Shown here: piece by piece, positions 1-11,184 of the stretch | How positions within the stretch are numbered: position 1 is the stretch's first letter | Layout: every line of letters starts with the position of its first letter | From: Amycolatopsis thailandensis | GTDB taxonomy: Bacteria > Actinomycetota > Actinomycetes > Mycobacteriales > Pseudonocardiaceae | Assembly: GCF_002234405.1 (NCBI RefSeq) | Contig: NZ_NMQT01000013.1 | Coordinates: forward strand, 22,069-86,068 | Reading direction: 5' to 3' | DNA length: 64,000 bases | Notes under the pieces: model-generated | Seen by the model: only the letters and a program-made list of their open reading frames with translations | Database searches by the model: none | What the model was told of the DNA's origin: nothing | Translations under genes and position numbers: made by a program

Positions 1-14
1 GGCACCACGAAGCC

Positions 15-52
15 CCGCGACGGGGAGCCGGTCCGATCAGGCCCCGTCGCGG
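15..52. terminator. Hairpin at left edge of the window
   Basis: Perfect 11-bp inverted repeat (15-25 with 42-52) with a 16-base loop. No T-tract follows. It probably terminates a gene lying outside the window. The rest of 1-206 shows no gene. A sequence at 160-172 (TACTCACGGGTAG) resembles the operator-like motif seen upstream of two lipolytic genes. Confidence 0.45.
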
Positions 53-206
53 CAGCGAAGCAGGAGAGCTCGAGCCACGAGGTCACCTTAACCGCGAGAT
101 CGCCCGGAAGGAAACCCGGGCCGCGATCGAACCGTGACCAGAGTGGCGCCCATTCGGGTTACTCACGGGTAGCAATCGGACCAGGGAGCGTGCCACACTG
201 CCCGGC

Positions 207-572
207 ATGGGCGAGCACGCTGAAGAGAAGGAAACCGCTGATCAGAAGACCCGGCGCAAGGTCGACTGGCGCGCCGGGAGCGGACGCGCGGCGGGGATAC
301 TGGCGAGTGTCGTCCGCTGGGTCGGCCTGGTCTTCGCGGCCATCCTGGTGCTGCACGTGGTCTTCGTGATCGGCGAAGCGAATCCCGACAACGGCATCGT
401 GTCGTTCGTCCGCGGCTGGGCCGAGGGACTCCTCTTGGGCTTCAAGGATCTCTTCATGCCTGAAGACGCCAAGCTTCGCGTGCTGGTCAACTACGGCATC
501 GCCGCGATCTTCTGGATGGTGGTCTCCGGAATTCTCGCCAAGATCATCCGGCGCGTGGGCGGTTCCGCCTAG
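207..572 (+). CDS. Small two-helix membrane protein, unknown function
   Basis: A 121-residue protein with a charged cytoplasmic-type N-terminus (about 1-27), a strong hydrophobic segment at about 28-56, a loop of about 35 residues and a second segment at about 92-112, ending in a short basic tail. No catalytic motif is visible. The ATG at 207 is the first start in frame; its ribosome site is weak (GGGAG lies about 20 bases upstream). It stands 23 bases before the cheB-like gene, so it may be co-transcribed with the sensory module. The family is not recognised. Confidence 0.7.
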   Translation: MGEHAEEKETADQKTRRKVDWRAGSGRAAGILASVVRWVGLVFAAILVLHVVFVIGEANPDNGIVSFVRGWAEGLLLGFKDLFMPEDAKLRVLVNYGIAAIFWMVVSGILAKIIRRVGGSA

Positions 573-595
573 CTTCGGAGCATTACGCTCGAAAC

Positions 596-1135
596 ATGCT
601 CGGCGCCAGCCGACCTCGGGCGGTGCCTTACGAGATCGTCGCGATCGGGAGTTCGGCGGGCGGAGTCAAAGCACTCGTCAAGGTGCTGGGGGCCTTGCCC
701 GCCGATTTCCCCGTGCCCTTGGTCATCGTCCAGCATCTCGACCCCCACCACGACACGATTCTCGCCGACCTCGCTTATCTCGCGCCGCCGGACCGGCATC
801 TCCTGGTCGCCCCCGGCGGCAAGCTCGTGCTGTCGCAAGGTGACAAAGTGCGGTTCGTCCGGCCGTCGGCCGATTTGCTCTTCGCGTCCGTCGCCGAGGT
901 CTACGGGGCCGCGGCCCTGGTCTGCGTGCTCACCGGAACCGGGTTCGACGGCTCGACGGGAGCGAAAGAGGTGACCGCCCGTGGCGGTACCGTAGTCGCC
1001 GAAGATCCGGATACCGCGGAATTCAAAGGTATGCCACAGGCTGTGGCGAATGCCGTGGCGGTCGACCTGGTGCTGCCGCTGGACGACATCGCGGGTGCGC
1101 TGGTGGCCCTGACCGAAAGGACGAGGTCACTGTGA
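596..1135 (+). CDS. Stand-alone CheB-type methylesterase domain protein
   Basis: 179 residues matching the catalytic domain of CheB (protein-glutamate methylesterase) without the usual N-terminal receiver domain. The triad can be placed: Ser in IGSSAGG near residue 20, His in QHLDPHH near 49, Asp in TGTGFDGS near 119. CheB removes methyl groups from chemoreceptors, but no chemoreceptor, CheA, CheW or flagellar gene is visible here. In actinomycetes such proteins occur with CheR-PAS proteins in signalling of unknown output. Its stop overlaps the GTG of the next gene (GTGA at 1132-1135), so the two are translationally coupled. Confidence 0.85.
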   Translation: MLGASRPRAVPYEIVAIGSSAGGVKALVKVLGALPADFPVPLVIVQHLDPHHDTILADLAYLAPPDRHLLVAPGGKLVLSQGDKVRFVRPSADLLFASVAEVYGAAALVCVLTGTGFDGSTGAKEVTARGGTVVAEDPDTAEFKGMPQAVANAVAVDLVLPLDDIAGALVALTERTRSL

Positions 1136-2974
1136 CCGCGCATGACGGCGAGGCGGAAGACGAGCGCGAGCTCGAATCCTTGCTGACGTTCATCGACGAT
1201 TCCCGTGGCTTCGATTTCACCGGGTACAAGCGAACCTCTCTCGGCCGCCGGATCCGCAAGCGGATGCAGACCGTCGGCTTCGAGAAATATCCTGACTACC
1301 GCGATTTCCTGGAAAGCAACGCCGACGAGTTCCAGGAACTCTTCAATACCATTCTGATCAATGTCACCAGCTTCTTCCGGGACCCCGCCGCCTGGCATTA
1401 CCTCCAGACGGTGGTCGTTCCCGAGCTGATCGCCAAGGCGGGCCCCGGCGGTGACATCCGGATCTGGAGCGCCGGCTGTTCGAGCGGGGAAGAGGCTTAT
1501 ACCCTCGCGATCCTCTTCGCCGAACAGCTCGGCGTCGAGGCGTCCACCAAGCAGGTCAAGATCTACGGCACCGACGTCGACGAAGAAGCCTTGCGCGAGG
1601 CCAGGGCCGGTGTGTACTCGCTCAAATCGCTCGAGAAGCTCCCCGACGAGTTGAAGGCGAAGTACTTCGAACCGAACGGCGCCCTGTTCGCCTTTCGCCG
1701 CGATCACCCGCCGGCGGGTGATCTTCGGCAGGCACGACATCACCCGCGACGCCCCGATCTCCCGGGTCGACCTGCTCGTCTGCCGCAACACTCTGATGTA
1801 CTTCAACGTCGAAGCGCAGGCGAAGATCATCGAGCGGTTCCATTTCGCGCTCAACGACGGCGGCCACCTTTTCCTGGGCAAGGCCGAGATGCTGCTCGCC
1901 GACGGCTCCCGGTTCGAAGTCACCGACATGCGCAACCGGGTGTTCAAGGTCCAGGCGAGCGCGGCGGCGCGATCGGCACGCTTCGACCTCCGGGCGGCGG
2001 CAGGGATGGAGAAGATCAGCAGGCGTCAGGTGGTGGAGCTGGCCCTGGCTGCTTCACCCGACGCGGTGATGGGCATCGAACGCGACGGTACGGTCGCGGT
2101 CGTCAACGGCGCGGCGAGGCTTCAATTCGGGCTCTCCGCGAACATCGCGGGCACGCCCTTCCGAGATCTGGAGATCTCCTACCAGCCGATCGAACTCAGA
2201 TCCTTGATCGACAGAGCCCACAACGAGCGTCGAAGCGTCCGGGTCAACGCCGTGCGCCGGGAAAAGGGCGACGGCGAGGTCCAGTACTTCGACATCATCG
2301 TCAAGCCCTTGCTCACCAGCGACGGTGAGGACCTCGGTGTCGCGATCACCTTCATCGACACCACCGAGGCGACCCGTCTCCAACAGGAAGTCAAACGGGT
2401 GCAGGAGGACCTCGCCACGGCCTACGCGGAACTCCAGTCGACCAACGCCGAACTCGAAACCGTCAACGAGGAACTTCAGTCCAGCATCGAGGAACTCGAA
2501 ACGACGAACGAGGAACTTCAGTCCACCAACGAGGAACTCGAGACCACCAACGAGGAACTCCAGTCGGGCAACGAAGAACTCGAAACGATGAACGAGGAGA
2601 TGCGGATCCGCACCGCGGAGCTGGACGAGGCACGCACGTTCCTCGAAGGGGTGCTGTCCAGCGTCGCTGCCGGAGTGGTCGTCCTCGACAGCGACCTTCT
2701 GGTGCGAAGCTGGAACCGCGGAGCCGAAGACCTGTGGGGAATGCGCGCCGACGAGGTCTACGGAGCCGACTTCTTCACCCTCGACTTCGGTTTGCCGACG
2801 GAAGGTCTTCGCGACATGGTCGAAATCTGCAACGAGACCGGCCATCGCGCACTCCCGGTCGAAACCGACGCGGTGGACCGGAAGGGCAGGCCGTTCGTCG
2901 CGTCCGTCAGCTGCTCACCGTTGAGCGGACCGGGCAGCGGCGTCGTACTGCTGATGGAGAAGCGACGGGAGTGA
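1132..2974 (+). pseudogene. CheR-type methyltransferase with PAS domains and coiled coil, frameshifted
   Basis: Would encode about 613 residues: CheR N-domain (about 10-65), SAM-binding methyltransferase (SAGCSSGEEAYTLA near 113-126, then LLVCRNTLMYFN), a PAS-like region, a coiled coil of four 14-residue EELQ/EELET repeats (about 2430-2600) and a C-terminal PAS domain. The reading frame shifts inside the methyltransferase: codons up to 1704 are in one frame and the conserved VIFGRHDITRD continues in the next from 1718. The upstream frame runs on as nonsense to 2328. The shift equals one extra base inside a perfect 22-bp palindrome at 1702-1723. It may be a real inactivating mutation or a sequencing error. 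A GTG at 1718 could start a truncated product lacking the SAM site. Confidence 0.8.
2425..2600 (+). repeat. Tandem 42-bp coding repeats (14-residue coiled-coil units)
   Basis: Four successive 14-residue units of the pattern EELQSTNEELETTN are encoded here between the PAS regions of the CheR-type protein. The two-heptad period fits a rigid parallel coiled coil (signalling helix) linking sensor and catalytic parts. Such repeats are typical of CheB/CheR-PAS proteins. Unit number may vary between strains by slippage. Confidence 0.7.
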
Positions 2975-2992
2975 GCTCCGCGCCGCGCGCGA

Positions 2993-3742
2993 TCACCGGC
3001 GACGGCCCGCTTTGACGGCTTTCGAAGGTGAAACCGTCAGCTCGCCGACCGTGAGACGCCGGCTCATCAGCGACGCGCACAGCTCCCCGATCTTCATGTT
3101 GTGGCCGCGGGCGTACCGGCGCAGCAGCAGAAAGGCCGCCTCCGGGCTGATCTCCAGCCGGGCGGACACCAGGCCCTTGGCCTGTTCGATGATCACCCGG
3201 CTGGTCAACGCGCCTTGGAGCTGCCCGGTCGTCGTGGTCAGCTTGGCGATGGCCTGGTGGTTGAGCATGCCGATCGTCGCGACGTCGGCGAGCGCGGCCG
3301 CGATCCTCAGATCCGCCACCGGGAGCGGCGTGGTCTCCGAGGTCAGGACCGTCACCGCGCCGAGCACGTCCTCGCGGCGGCTGAACGGGAACGCGTGAAT
3401 CGACCGATAGCCGAGGGAAACCGCGGCCTGGCTCAGCCGGCGCCAGCGTGTCGTCGCCTCGGCGAGGAGCACGTTGACGACTTGCTCCCCGCCGTCCCGG
3501 CTGTCGACGCCGGGGCCTTCCTCGGCGAGGATCCGGTCGAGCGGTGCTGTCCCGAGCCGGTCGTCGGTGTTGATCACGACCGGGTGGTCGCCGACGGCTG
3601 CCAGGTGGACCGCCGACGAGGCGACGAGCTGGGCGTAACGATCCGCCACGCAGTGCCAGTATTTCGTCGGATCGAGAGCGGGCACGAGCGTGTCCGCCAG
3701 CTCCACCAAGGTGTCGGTGACCCATCTTTCGCGATTCTGCAT
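2993..3742 (-). CDS. GAF and ANTAR domain antitermination regulator
   Basis: 249 residues: a GAF-like sensor domain at about 15-160 and an ANTAR domain at about 165-225 (SRVIIEQAKGLVSARLEISP then a helical ALLLLRRYAR-type segment), followed by a basic tail. ANTAR proteins bind paired RNA stem-loops and allow transcription past terminators when the sensor domain is activated. It converges on the cheB-cheR pair and is divergent from another GAF-ANTAR gene at 3912, suggesting one sensory locus. The ligand is unknown. Confidence 0.88.
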   Translation of the reverse strand: MQNRERWVTDTLVELADTLVPALDPTKYWHCVADRYAQLVASSAVHLAAVGDHPVVINTDDRLGTAPLDRILAEEGPGVDSRDGGEQVVNVLLAEATTRWRRLSQAAVSLGYRSIHAFPFSRREDVLGAVTVLTSETTPLPVADLRIAAALADVATIGMLNHQAIAKLTTTTGQLQGALTSRVIIEQAKGLVSARLEISPEAAFLLLRRYARGHNMKIGELCASLMSRRLTVGELTVSPSKAVKAGRRR

Positions 3743-3911
3743 GAAAATTCGGCCTTCCCGCGGATTGCAGTATCGAGAGGCACTTCCGGACGGGACCGCC
3801 GGAGTGCTTGGGGAAGAGTCAACGCTAGTCCTCTCGGTATGGCCGGGAAAGGCGCCTCACTCAGCCATCCGGGTCACATCCGCGGGAGGATCGCGAGCGT
3901 ACGCTCGGTTC

Positions 3912-4802
3912 ATGTGGGATCGCACCGGTGGCCGATACGACCAGGCGACCCTGCGCGATCTGGTCGAAACCGAACGAGGACGTGCGAATCGCGCGGCGCG
4001 CGTGGCTCTGCGCCACGAAAACCTGCTGGAAGCGGCCATCGAGATCATGCGCCCGTTCCATCTGCGGATGGCGGAACTGCACCGTGCCACGGAGAAGAGA
4101 CATCGCGCCGCGGTCGAACTGCACACGGGCTACGCCGACGCGGTGAAAAGCTGGGCGGAGGGGCCCGAGCGGGCAGGACTTCCCCCGGCGTTCATGGCGG
4201 CGGTGGCCGAGGCGTCCGGCATCCGCAGCCTCGCGGTGACCTTGTTCACCAAGGGCGATGGCGGCGCCGCGGTCGTCGTCTCCGATCTCGTCGCCGCCAA
4301 GGTGAACGATCTGGAGTACGTCTTCGGCGAAGGACCCTCACTGGGAATCCCGTTCGAAACGGGGGTCTGCGGCGAGCGTGAATTGGTGAGCAGATGGCCC
4401 CGGTTCGGTCCCGCCGCGCGGGAACTCGGAGTCCGGGCGGTGGTTTCGGCTCGGCTGGGGCTGCTGGAATCCCCGATGGGAACCCTCATCGCGTATCGGC
4501 CCGAGCCCGAACCGGACGCGGAGATCGCCCGTTCGACGAAGGTGGTGGCCGACGTCCTCACCGACACCGCGCTGCATCCGGGCACGCGGCTCGACGTCGA
4601 GGACGGGCTGCCCGTGCATCCGTTGTTCGGCGACAGCGATCTGCGGGTGGTGGTGCATCAGGCCACGGGAATGGTCATGACCACCCATCACTGCACCGCC
4701 ACGGACGCGCTGGCCCTCATCCGCGCGCACGCCTATTCCCTGGACGAGAGCGTCATCGAGGTCGCCCGCATGATCGTGAACCGGACGACGGCCCTCAACT
4801 GA
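3912..4802 (+). CDS. GAF and ANTAR domain protein
   Basis: 296 residues. A helical N-terminus (about 1-85, rich in Arg, Glu and His) precedes a GAF-like domain (about 90-215). An ANTAR domain ends the protein (about 235-292: DLRVVVHQATGMVMTTHHC, later AYSLDESVIEVARMIVN). An RNA-binding antitermination role is expected from the family. The ATG at 3912 is chosen because the open frame upstream of it covers the divergent promoter region and looks unlike protein. Its 3' end overlaps the convergent next gene by 8 bases. Confidence 0.83.
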   Translation: MWDRTGGRYDQATLRDLVETERGRANRAARVALRHENLLEAAIEIMRPFHLRMAELHRATEKRHRAAVELHTGYADAVKSWAEGPERAGLPPAFMAAVAEASGIRSLAVTLFTKGDGGAAVVVSDLVAAKVNDLEYVFGEGPSLGIPFETGVCGERELVSRWPRFGPAARELGVRAVVSARLGLLESPMGTLIAYRPEPEPDAEIARSTKVVADVLTDTALHPGTRLDVEDGLPVHPLFGDSDLRVVVHQATGMVMTTHHCTATDALALIRAHAYSLDESVIEVARMIVNRTTALN

Positions 4803-5388
4803 CTCCGAGCCTTTCGTAGGCCTCGACGGCGGCCTTCGGGTCGTCCGCCTGGAACTTCACGACGCGGACGGTCTCGGCCTTGCCGAGCGGACGGGTCACG
4901 GTGATCGGCTCGCGCAGTTCGGCGACCAGGTTCGTCTCGTAGAAATTGTCGTGGCTGAGCCAGGTCCCGTCGCGGAACTTCTGCGCCTTGAGCGGGTCGT
5001 GGCTCTCCTTCAGATGCCGCAGCGCGGCGACGTTCTCCCTCGGGATCCGCACGTCGTAGAACGAGCTCCAGCGCACCCGGACCTCACGCGACGAGACGAC
5101 GTGCGGCCGCACGACGGTGCCGGCGTAGACCCCGAACACGAGCAGCACCGAGTACACGCCCAGGACGAGCAGCACCACGTCGACGACGATGCCGAAGTCG
5201 ATCAGCCAGAAGAGACCGGCTTCGACCGCGCTCACCACGGCCATGACGACGAAGATCGCCTTGCCGTTCGCGCCGTAGGGCACGGCCACGGCGTCCCCGT
5301 CGACACCGTCCTCGCGGCGTCGCACATACAGCCAAAGCCCCGTCATCGTGCGGGATTCGTTGCGGACGAGATTGCGCAAAGCCCCCAT
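4795..5388 (-). CDS. Two-helix membrane protein, unknown function
   Basis: 197 residues with two adjacent hydrophobic segments (about 43-62 and 67-93) and a C-terminal soluble domain of about 100 residues with alternating strand-like stretches. This resembles the plan of PH-like membrane proteins, but no family motif could be assigned. ATG at 5388. It lies 9 bases downstream of the HTH regulator on the same strand, so a shared transcript is likely. Function unknown. Confidence 0.7.
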   Translation of the reverse strand: MGALRNLVRNESRTMTGLWLYVRRREDGVDGDAVAVPYGANGKAIFVVMAVVSAVEAGLFWLIDFGIVVDVVLLVLGVYSVLLVFGVYAGTVVRPHVVSSREVRVRWSSFYDVRIPRENVAALRHLKESHDPLKAQKFRDGTWLSHDNFYETNLVAELREPITVTRPLGKAETVRVVKFQADDPKAAVEAYERLGVS

Positions 5389-5397
5389 GACCCCAGG

Positions 5398-6237
5398 TTA
5401 GCGATCGAAACGGGTCAGGATCTTCAGCGCGTCGGCGGATCCCGGGTCGTTCGGGGTGTAGATCTCCAGCCGGTGGTCGGGGCTGTCGGGCTGGAGCCAC
5501 ACCTGGTAGTCGACGTCGACCGAGCCGACCGTCGGATGCCGCAGAAGCATGGTGCCGACGGTGCAGTCGGCGACGTCACCGGTCGCCCAGAGCGTCGCGA
5601 ACTCGTCGCTGCGCATGGTCAGTTCGCCGATGAGCCCGGCGAGGCGGGCGTCCGTGGGATGACGGCCCGCGGTCAGCCGCAGGTAGGCGACGTGGACGCG
5701 GGCGAGTTCGGCCCAATTGCCGAAAAGGTTCCTGGTGAGCGGGTCGAGGAAGAACATCCGCGGCACGGACGGCCGTCGTGCGGGGTCCTGGGGCGAGTCG
5801 AAGCCGACGTGTTCGGCGGTGAGCGCGTGCCCCGCGCGGTTCCAGGCGAGGACGTCGCCGCGTCTGCCGAGCACGACGGCGGGCACGGTCTCGCCGAGGT
5901 TCTCCAGCAGCGCGAGGACGCGGGGATGCGGGTCTTCCGGGCCGGGGTCGGACAGCTTCGGGAGGGCGGACTGCCGGGCGAGGTTGTGCAGGTGGCCGGT
6001 TTCGACGTCGTCGAGCCGGAGCGCGCGGGCGAGCGCGTCGAGCACCTGCCGTGAAGCGGTCTCGGCGAGTCCCTGCTCCAGCCGTGTGTAGTACCCGGCG
6101 CTCACCCCGGCGAGCTGGGCGAGTTCCTCGCGGCGCAGACCGGGCACCCGGCGGGAGGTGCCGTAGGTGCGCAGGCCGATCTCGGCGGGGGTCACCCGGT
6201 CACGACGGCTTTTGAGGTACACGCCGAGGCTTTCCAT
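5398..6237 (-). CDS. XRE-type regulator with MmyB-like ligand-binding domain
   Basis: 279 residues. An N-terminal helix-turn-helix at about 10-80 contains RRVPGLRREELAQLAGVSAG YYTRLEQG, the hallmark of this actinobacterial regulator group. A C-terminal domain (about 110-270) matches the MmyB-like PAS fold proposed to bind fatty-acid-like or hydrophobic ligands. The start at 6237 (MESLGVYLKSRR) is chosen because upstream in-frame sequence is not protein-like and runs into the divergent transporter. It is divergent from the exporter at 6341 and probably controls it. Confidence 0.85.
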   Translation of the reverse strand: MESLGVYLKSRRDRVTPAEIGLRTYGTSRRVPGLRREELAQLAGVSAGYYTRLEQGLAETASRQVLDALARALRLDDVETGHLHNLARQSALPKLSDPGPEDPHPRVLALLENLGETVPAVVLGRRGDVLAWNRAGHALTAEHVGFDSPQDPARRPSVPRMFFLDPLTRNLFGNWAELARVHVAYLRLTAGRHPTDARLAGLIGELTMRSDEFATLWATGDVADCTVGTMLLRHPTVGSVDVDYQVWLQPDSPDHRLEIYTPNDPGSADALKILTRFDR

Positions 6238-6268
6238 GACTTCGAGCCTAAGTTCCTTCGCGGCCGCG

Positions 6269-6292
6269 TGGGTGTACCCGCTGGGTGTACCC
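6269..6292. promoter_or_regulatory. Candidate operator, paired TGGGTGTACCC repeats
   Basis: Two direct copies of TGGGTGTACCC (6269-6279 and 6282-6292) with a 13-base period lie between the divergent HTH regulator and the exporter. Each has dyad-like GGGT/ACCC ends. The spacing of slightly more than one helical turn fits two repressor dimers. Assignment to the adjacent regulator is inference. Confidence 0.5.
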
Positions 6293-6340
6293 ACGGCACG
6301 GGGATGGTTGCCACGACGGGACTGACCGACCGTCGAGGGC

Positions 6341-7810
6341 ATGACAAGACAGCACAACCGGGCCTGGTTCGGCCTGCTGGTGATCCTCTGCCCGGTCTTC
6401 CTGGTCTCGATGGACGGGTCGATCCTGTTCCTGGCGATGCCCAGGATCAGCCAGGCGCTCACGCCGACGGCCGATCAGGCGCTGTGGATCCTGGACGTCT
6501 ACGGCTTCGCGGTCGGCTCGCTGCTCATCGCGTTCGGCAACATCGGCGACCGGTACGGCAGGTTGAAGCTGCTGATGATCGGCGCCGCCGTGTTCGGCCT
6601 CGGTTCGGCGGGCGCGGCGTTCGCCCCGAACCCGGAGCTGCTCATCGCGTTCCGTGCCCTGATGGGGCTGGCGGGCGCGACCCTGCTGCCGTCCGCGCTG
6701 GCCGTACTGAGCGAACTCTTCCCCGATCCGCGACGACGGGCGCGGGCCATCGGCGTCTTCGCGGCCGCGTTCGCCACCGGTTTCGCGATCGGCCCGGTCG
6801 TCGGCGGTGTCCTGTTGGAGCGGTTCCCCTGGGGCTCGGTCTTCCTGGTCAATCTGCCGGTGATCGCGGTGTTCCTGGCGCTCGCGCCGGTGCTGCTCCG
6901 GGAGGTGCGGGCCACCCGGCCCGGACGGGTGGACGCGCTGAGCGTGGTGCTCTCCGCCGCCGGTCTGCTGCTCGCGATCCACGGGATCAAGCACGCCGCC
7001 GCCGACGGGCTGTCCGTCGTCGCGGTCTCCACGGGGATCGCCGGGGCCGGGCTGCTGTGGTGGTTCGTCCGGCGCCAACGTGGTCTCGACCACCCGCTGA
7101 TCGAGTTCTCCCTGTTCCGCGACCGCGTCTTCACGATCGCGGTCGTCACCGGGTTGCTGCCCCTCGCCGCGTGGTCGGCGGCCGCGTACCTGTCGGGGAT
7201 CCATCTGCAGTCCGTGCTCGGCCTGCCCGTCCTGCACGCGGCGCTGCTGGCACTGCCCGGGGCGGCCGTGCTCACGACCCTGTGCGTCGTCACGCCCGCC
7301 CTGGTCGACCGCGTCGGCAAGCGCGCGGCGCTGGTCGCCTGCCACTTCTCCATCGCCCTCGGGCTGGCGCTGCTGCTCATGACCGGCGTCACGGGCGTGG
7401 CGGGCTGGTACGTCGCCTCGACCGTGGTCGCCGGAGTCGGCTACGGCATCTCGTTCAGCGTGGTGGCCGACACGGCCGTCGGTGCGGTGCCCGCCGAACG
7501 GGCCGGGGCGGCGGGCGCGATCGCCGAGACCAGCAACGAGATCGGCAACGCGCTGGGAATCGCGCTCATGGGGTCGCTCGCCGCGCTGGTGTTCCGCCTG
7601 GCCGGTCCGGGCCTCGCGCCCACGCTCGGCGAAACCCTCCAGCGTCCGGGGATCGCGCCCACGGACATCGTTGACGCGAAGGAGGCCTTCGTCGCGGGTC
7701 TGCACACCGCCGTCGCGGTGCTGAGCCTGCTTCACGCCGGGCTCGGTGTCCTCGCCCTGCGCTGGCTCCCTCAGTCGGAGAGGGCGCTCGCGCCCCAGGT
7801 GTCGGCGTAG
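6341..7810 (+). CDS. MFS drug-type exporter, DHA2 (14-helix) family
   Basis: 489 residues, almost wholly hydrophobic, with the length and spacing of the 14-helix DHA2 family (EmrB/QacA/SmvA type). Motif A is visible as GNIGDRYGRLKLL near residue 70. VSMDGSILFLAMPRI near residue 25 corresponds to helix 1. Proton-driven export of lipophilic or cationic compounds is the family role; the substrate is unknown. It is divergent from an XRE-type regulator. Its 3' end overlaps the convergent nitroreductase by 40 bases. Confidence 0.9.
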   Translation: MTRQHNRAWFGLLVILCPVFLVSMDGSILFLAMPRISQALTPTADQALWILDVYGFAVGSLLIAFGNIGDRYGRLKLLMIGAAVFGLGSAGAAFAPNPELLIAFRALMGLAGATLLPSALAVLSELFPDPRRRARAIGVFAAAFATGFAIGPVVGGVLLERFPWGSVFLVNLPVIAVFLALAPVLLREVRATRPGRVDALSVVLSAAGLLLAIHGIKHAAADGLSVVAVSTGIAGAGLLWWFVRRQRGLDHPLIEFSLFRDRVFTIAVVTGLLPLAAWSAAAYLSGIHLQSVLGLPVLHAALLALPGAAVLTTLCVVTPALVDRVGKRAALVACHFSIALGLALLLMTGVTGVAGWYVASTVVAGVGYGISFSVVADTAVGAVPAERAGAAGAIAETSNEIGNALGIALMGSLAALVFRLAGPGLAPTLGETLQRPGIAPTDIVDAKEAFVAGLHTAVAVLSLLHAGLGVLALRWLPQSERALAPQVSA

Positions 7811-8367
7811 GCGAATTCCGCCAGCGGGACGCGGTCGCGCGGCGCCTTCTCACGCTCGATCCGCCAGTCCTCTTCGAGTACCGAGGGGTCCGCGGGGTGG
7901 CCGACGGCGATGGCGACCTTGGGGACGACGTCGTCGGGGAGCCCGAAGAAGTCCGTCGCCGCCTCGGCGGAGAAACCGGCCATCTGGTGCGCGATCAAGC
8001 CGAGCTCGACGGCCTGGAGCACGAGGTTCTCGGTCGCGAGACCCAGCCCGTACTCGGCGTACGGGACCTCGCCCTTCTCGTTCGTGGTCACCATCACGCC
8101 GATCAGCAGCAGACCGGCGCGATGGGCCCACGCGCTGTTGCCCGAGTTGAGCGTCGAGAGGATCCGGTCGAACGACGGCGTGCCCCGGAGGCCGACCAGG
8201 TAGCGGGCGGGCTGGGTGTTGCCGAACGACGGCGCCCAGCGGGCCGCTTCGAGCAGCGCGCGGACCTGGTCTTCGGTGACCGTGGCGGTCTCGTCGTAGG
8301 CGCGAGGGCTCCACCTGGCGGCCATGATCGACGCGATCGGGGTACTCGTATCGGCGGGCTTGTGCAT
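7771..8367 (-). CDS. Nitroreductase family protein
   Basis: 198 residues with the FMN-dependent nitroreductase pattern: RWSPRAYDETATVTEDQ near the N-terminus (FMN phosphate contact), LLEAARWAPSFGNTQPARYLV, and GLGLATENLVLQAVELGL in the C-terminal half. Likely a flavin oxidoreductase for nitro-compounds or quinones. The start at 8367 (MHKPADTSTPIAS) is preferred over an upstream ATG at 8454 whose extra 29 residues are low-complexity and proline-rich. Unusual only for its tail-to-tail overlap with the exporter. Confidence 0.85.
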   Translation of the reverse strand: MHKPADTSTPIASIMAARWSPRAYDETATVTEDQVRALLEAARWAPSFGNTQPARYLVGLRGTPSFDRILSTLNSGNSAWAHRAGLLLIGVMVTTNEKGEVPYAEYGLGLATENLVLQAVELGLIAHQMAGFSAEAATDFFGLPDDVVPKVAIAVGHPADPSVLEEDWRIEREKAPRDRVPLAEFAYADTWGASALSD

Positions 8368-8648
8368 GGCTCGGGAAGATACAGCGGAGCGAAGCTCCTC
8401 GTTTGAGGGTGGCGGCGGGGGCATGGATGGATAACAAGGGGTGCTCTCCGTCACTAAAGTGAAAGCCCTCCGACTATTTCGTTGGTGTTAAGGAAGATTT
8501 ACTTCGAGAAGTCCCTGAAGTGGTGGTCAGGCCCACTTACGAGGGTGGCGGGCGTGCGTGACCCCGGTAGGCTTTCGCCCAAATAAGGGACGCGGGGGCT
8601 CCTCGGTGCCCACCAGGAGCACGCCCGGCCCGTCGAGGAGGTTCGGGC

Positions 8649-10954
<2,306 letters not shown>

Positions 10955-10963
10955 CCAGCTTCA

Positions 10964-11051
10964 CGCGTTTAGTCCTCTGAATGCGTCAAGCGCGTGAAGG
11001 GGGCCTTCACGCGCGGGCCGGGAAAGCATCGCATTCAGAGGACTAAACGCG
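10964..11051. repeat. Family C inverted repeat enclosing a hairpin
   Basis: Perfect 22-bp arms at 10964-10985 and 11030-11051 (core GTCCTCTGAATGCG). They enclose a perfect 11-bp hairpin at 10990-11014. The same arm recurs at 11260-11281, 15787-15851 and 39480-39541. Position just after asd suggests transcription termination. Confidence 0.75.
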
Positions 11052-11104
11052 GAGCCCTCGCGCGACGCGGTTGTGACGCCTGGGGCCTCCGTGCCTGCCC
11101 GCAA

Positions 11105-11159
11105 GTCCGTGAAGGCCTCCTTCACTACCTTGAGGGTAGGCAAGGAGGCCTTCACGGAC
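11105..11159. repeat. Twin-hairpin element, CCT/AGG loops
   Basis: Arms 11105-11129 and 11135-11159 pair with two mismatches. Each arm folds on itself: GTGAAGG-CCT-CCTTCAC on the left and an imperfect partner with loop AGG on the right. It lies between convergent genes. The same GTGAAGG/CCTTCAC theme recurs at 32806-32858. Confidence 0.75.
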
Positions 11160-11184
11160 CGGCGCGGTGCGGGGACCGGCCGGC

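Noticed and set aside
1132..2328. The 398-codon frame as a complete CheR protein
   Set aside because: After residue about 190 it becomes Arg/His-rich nonsense while the conserved sequence continues in the next frame.
6248..7735. A 495-codon open frame on the minus strand rich in Arg, Gly, Gln and Asp
   Set aside because: It is the antisense shadow of the DHA2 exporter; composition is typical of high-GC shadow frames and no domain is visible. Similar long shadows over 14029-15822, 17104-18777, 52441-54057 and 55422-56699 were dropped for the same reason.
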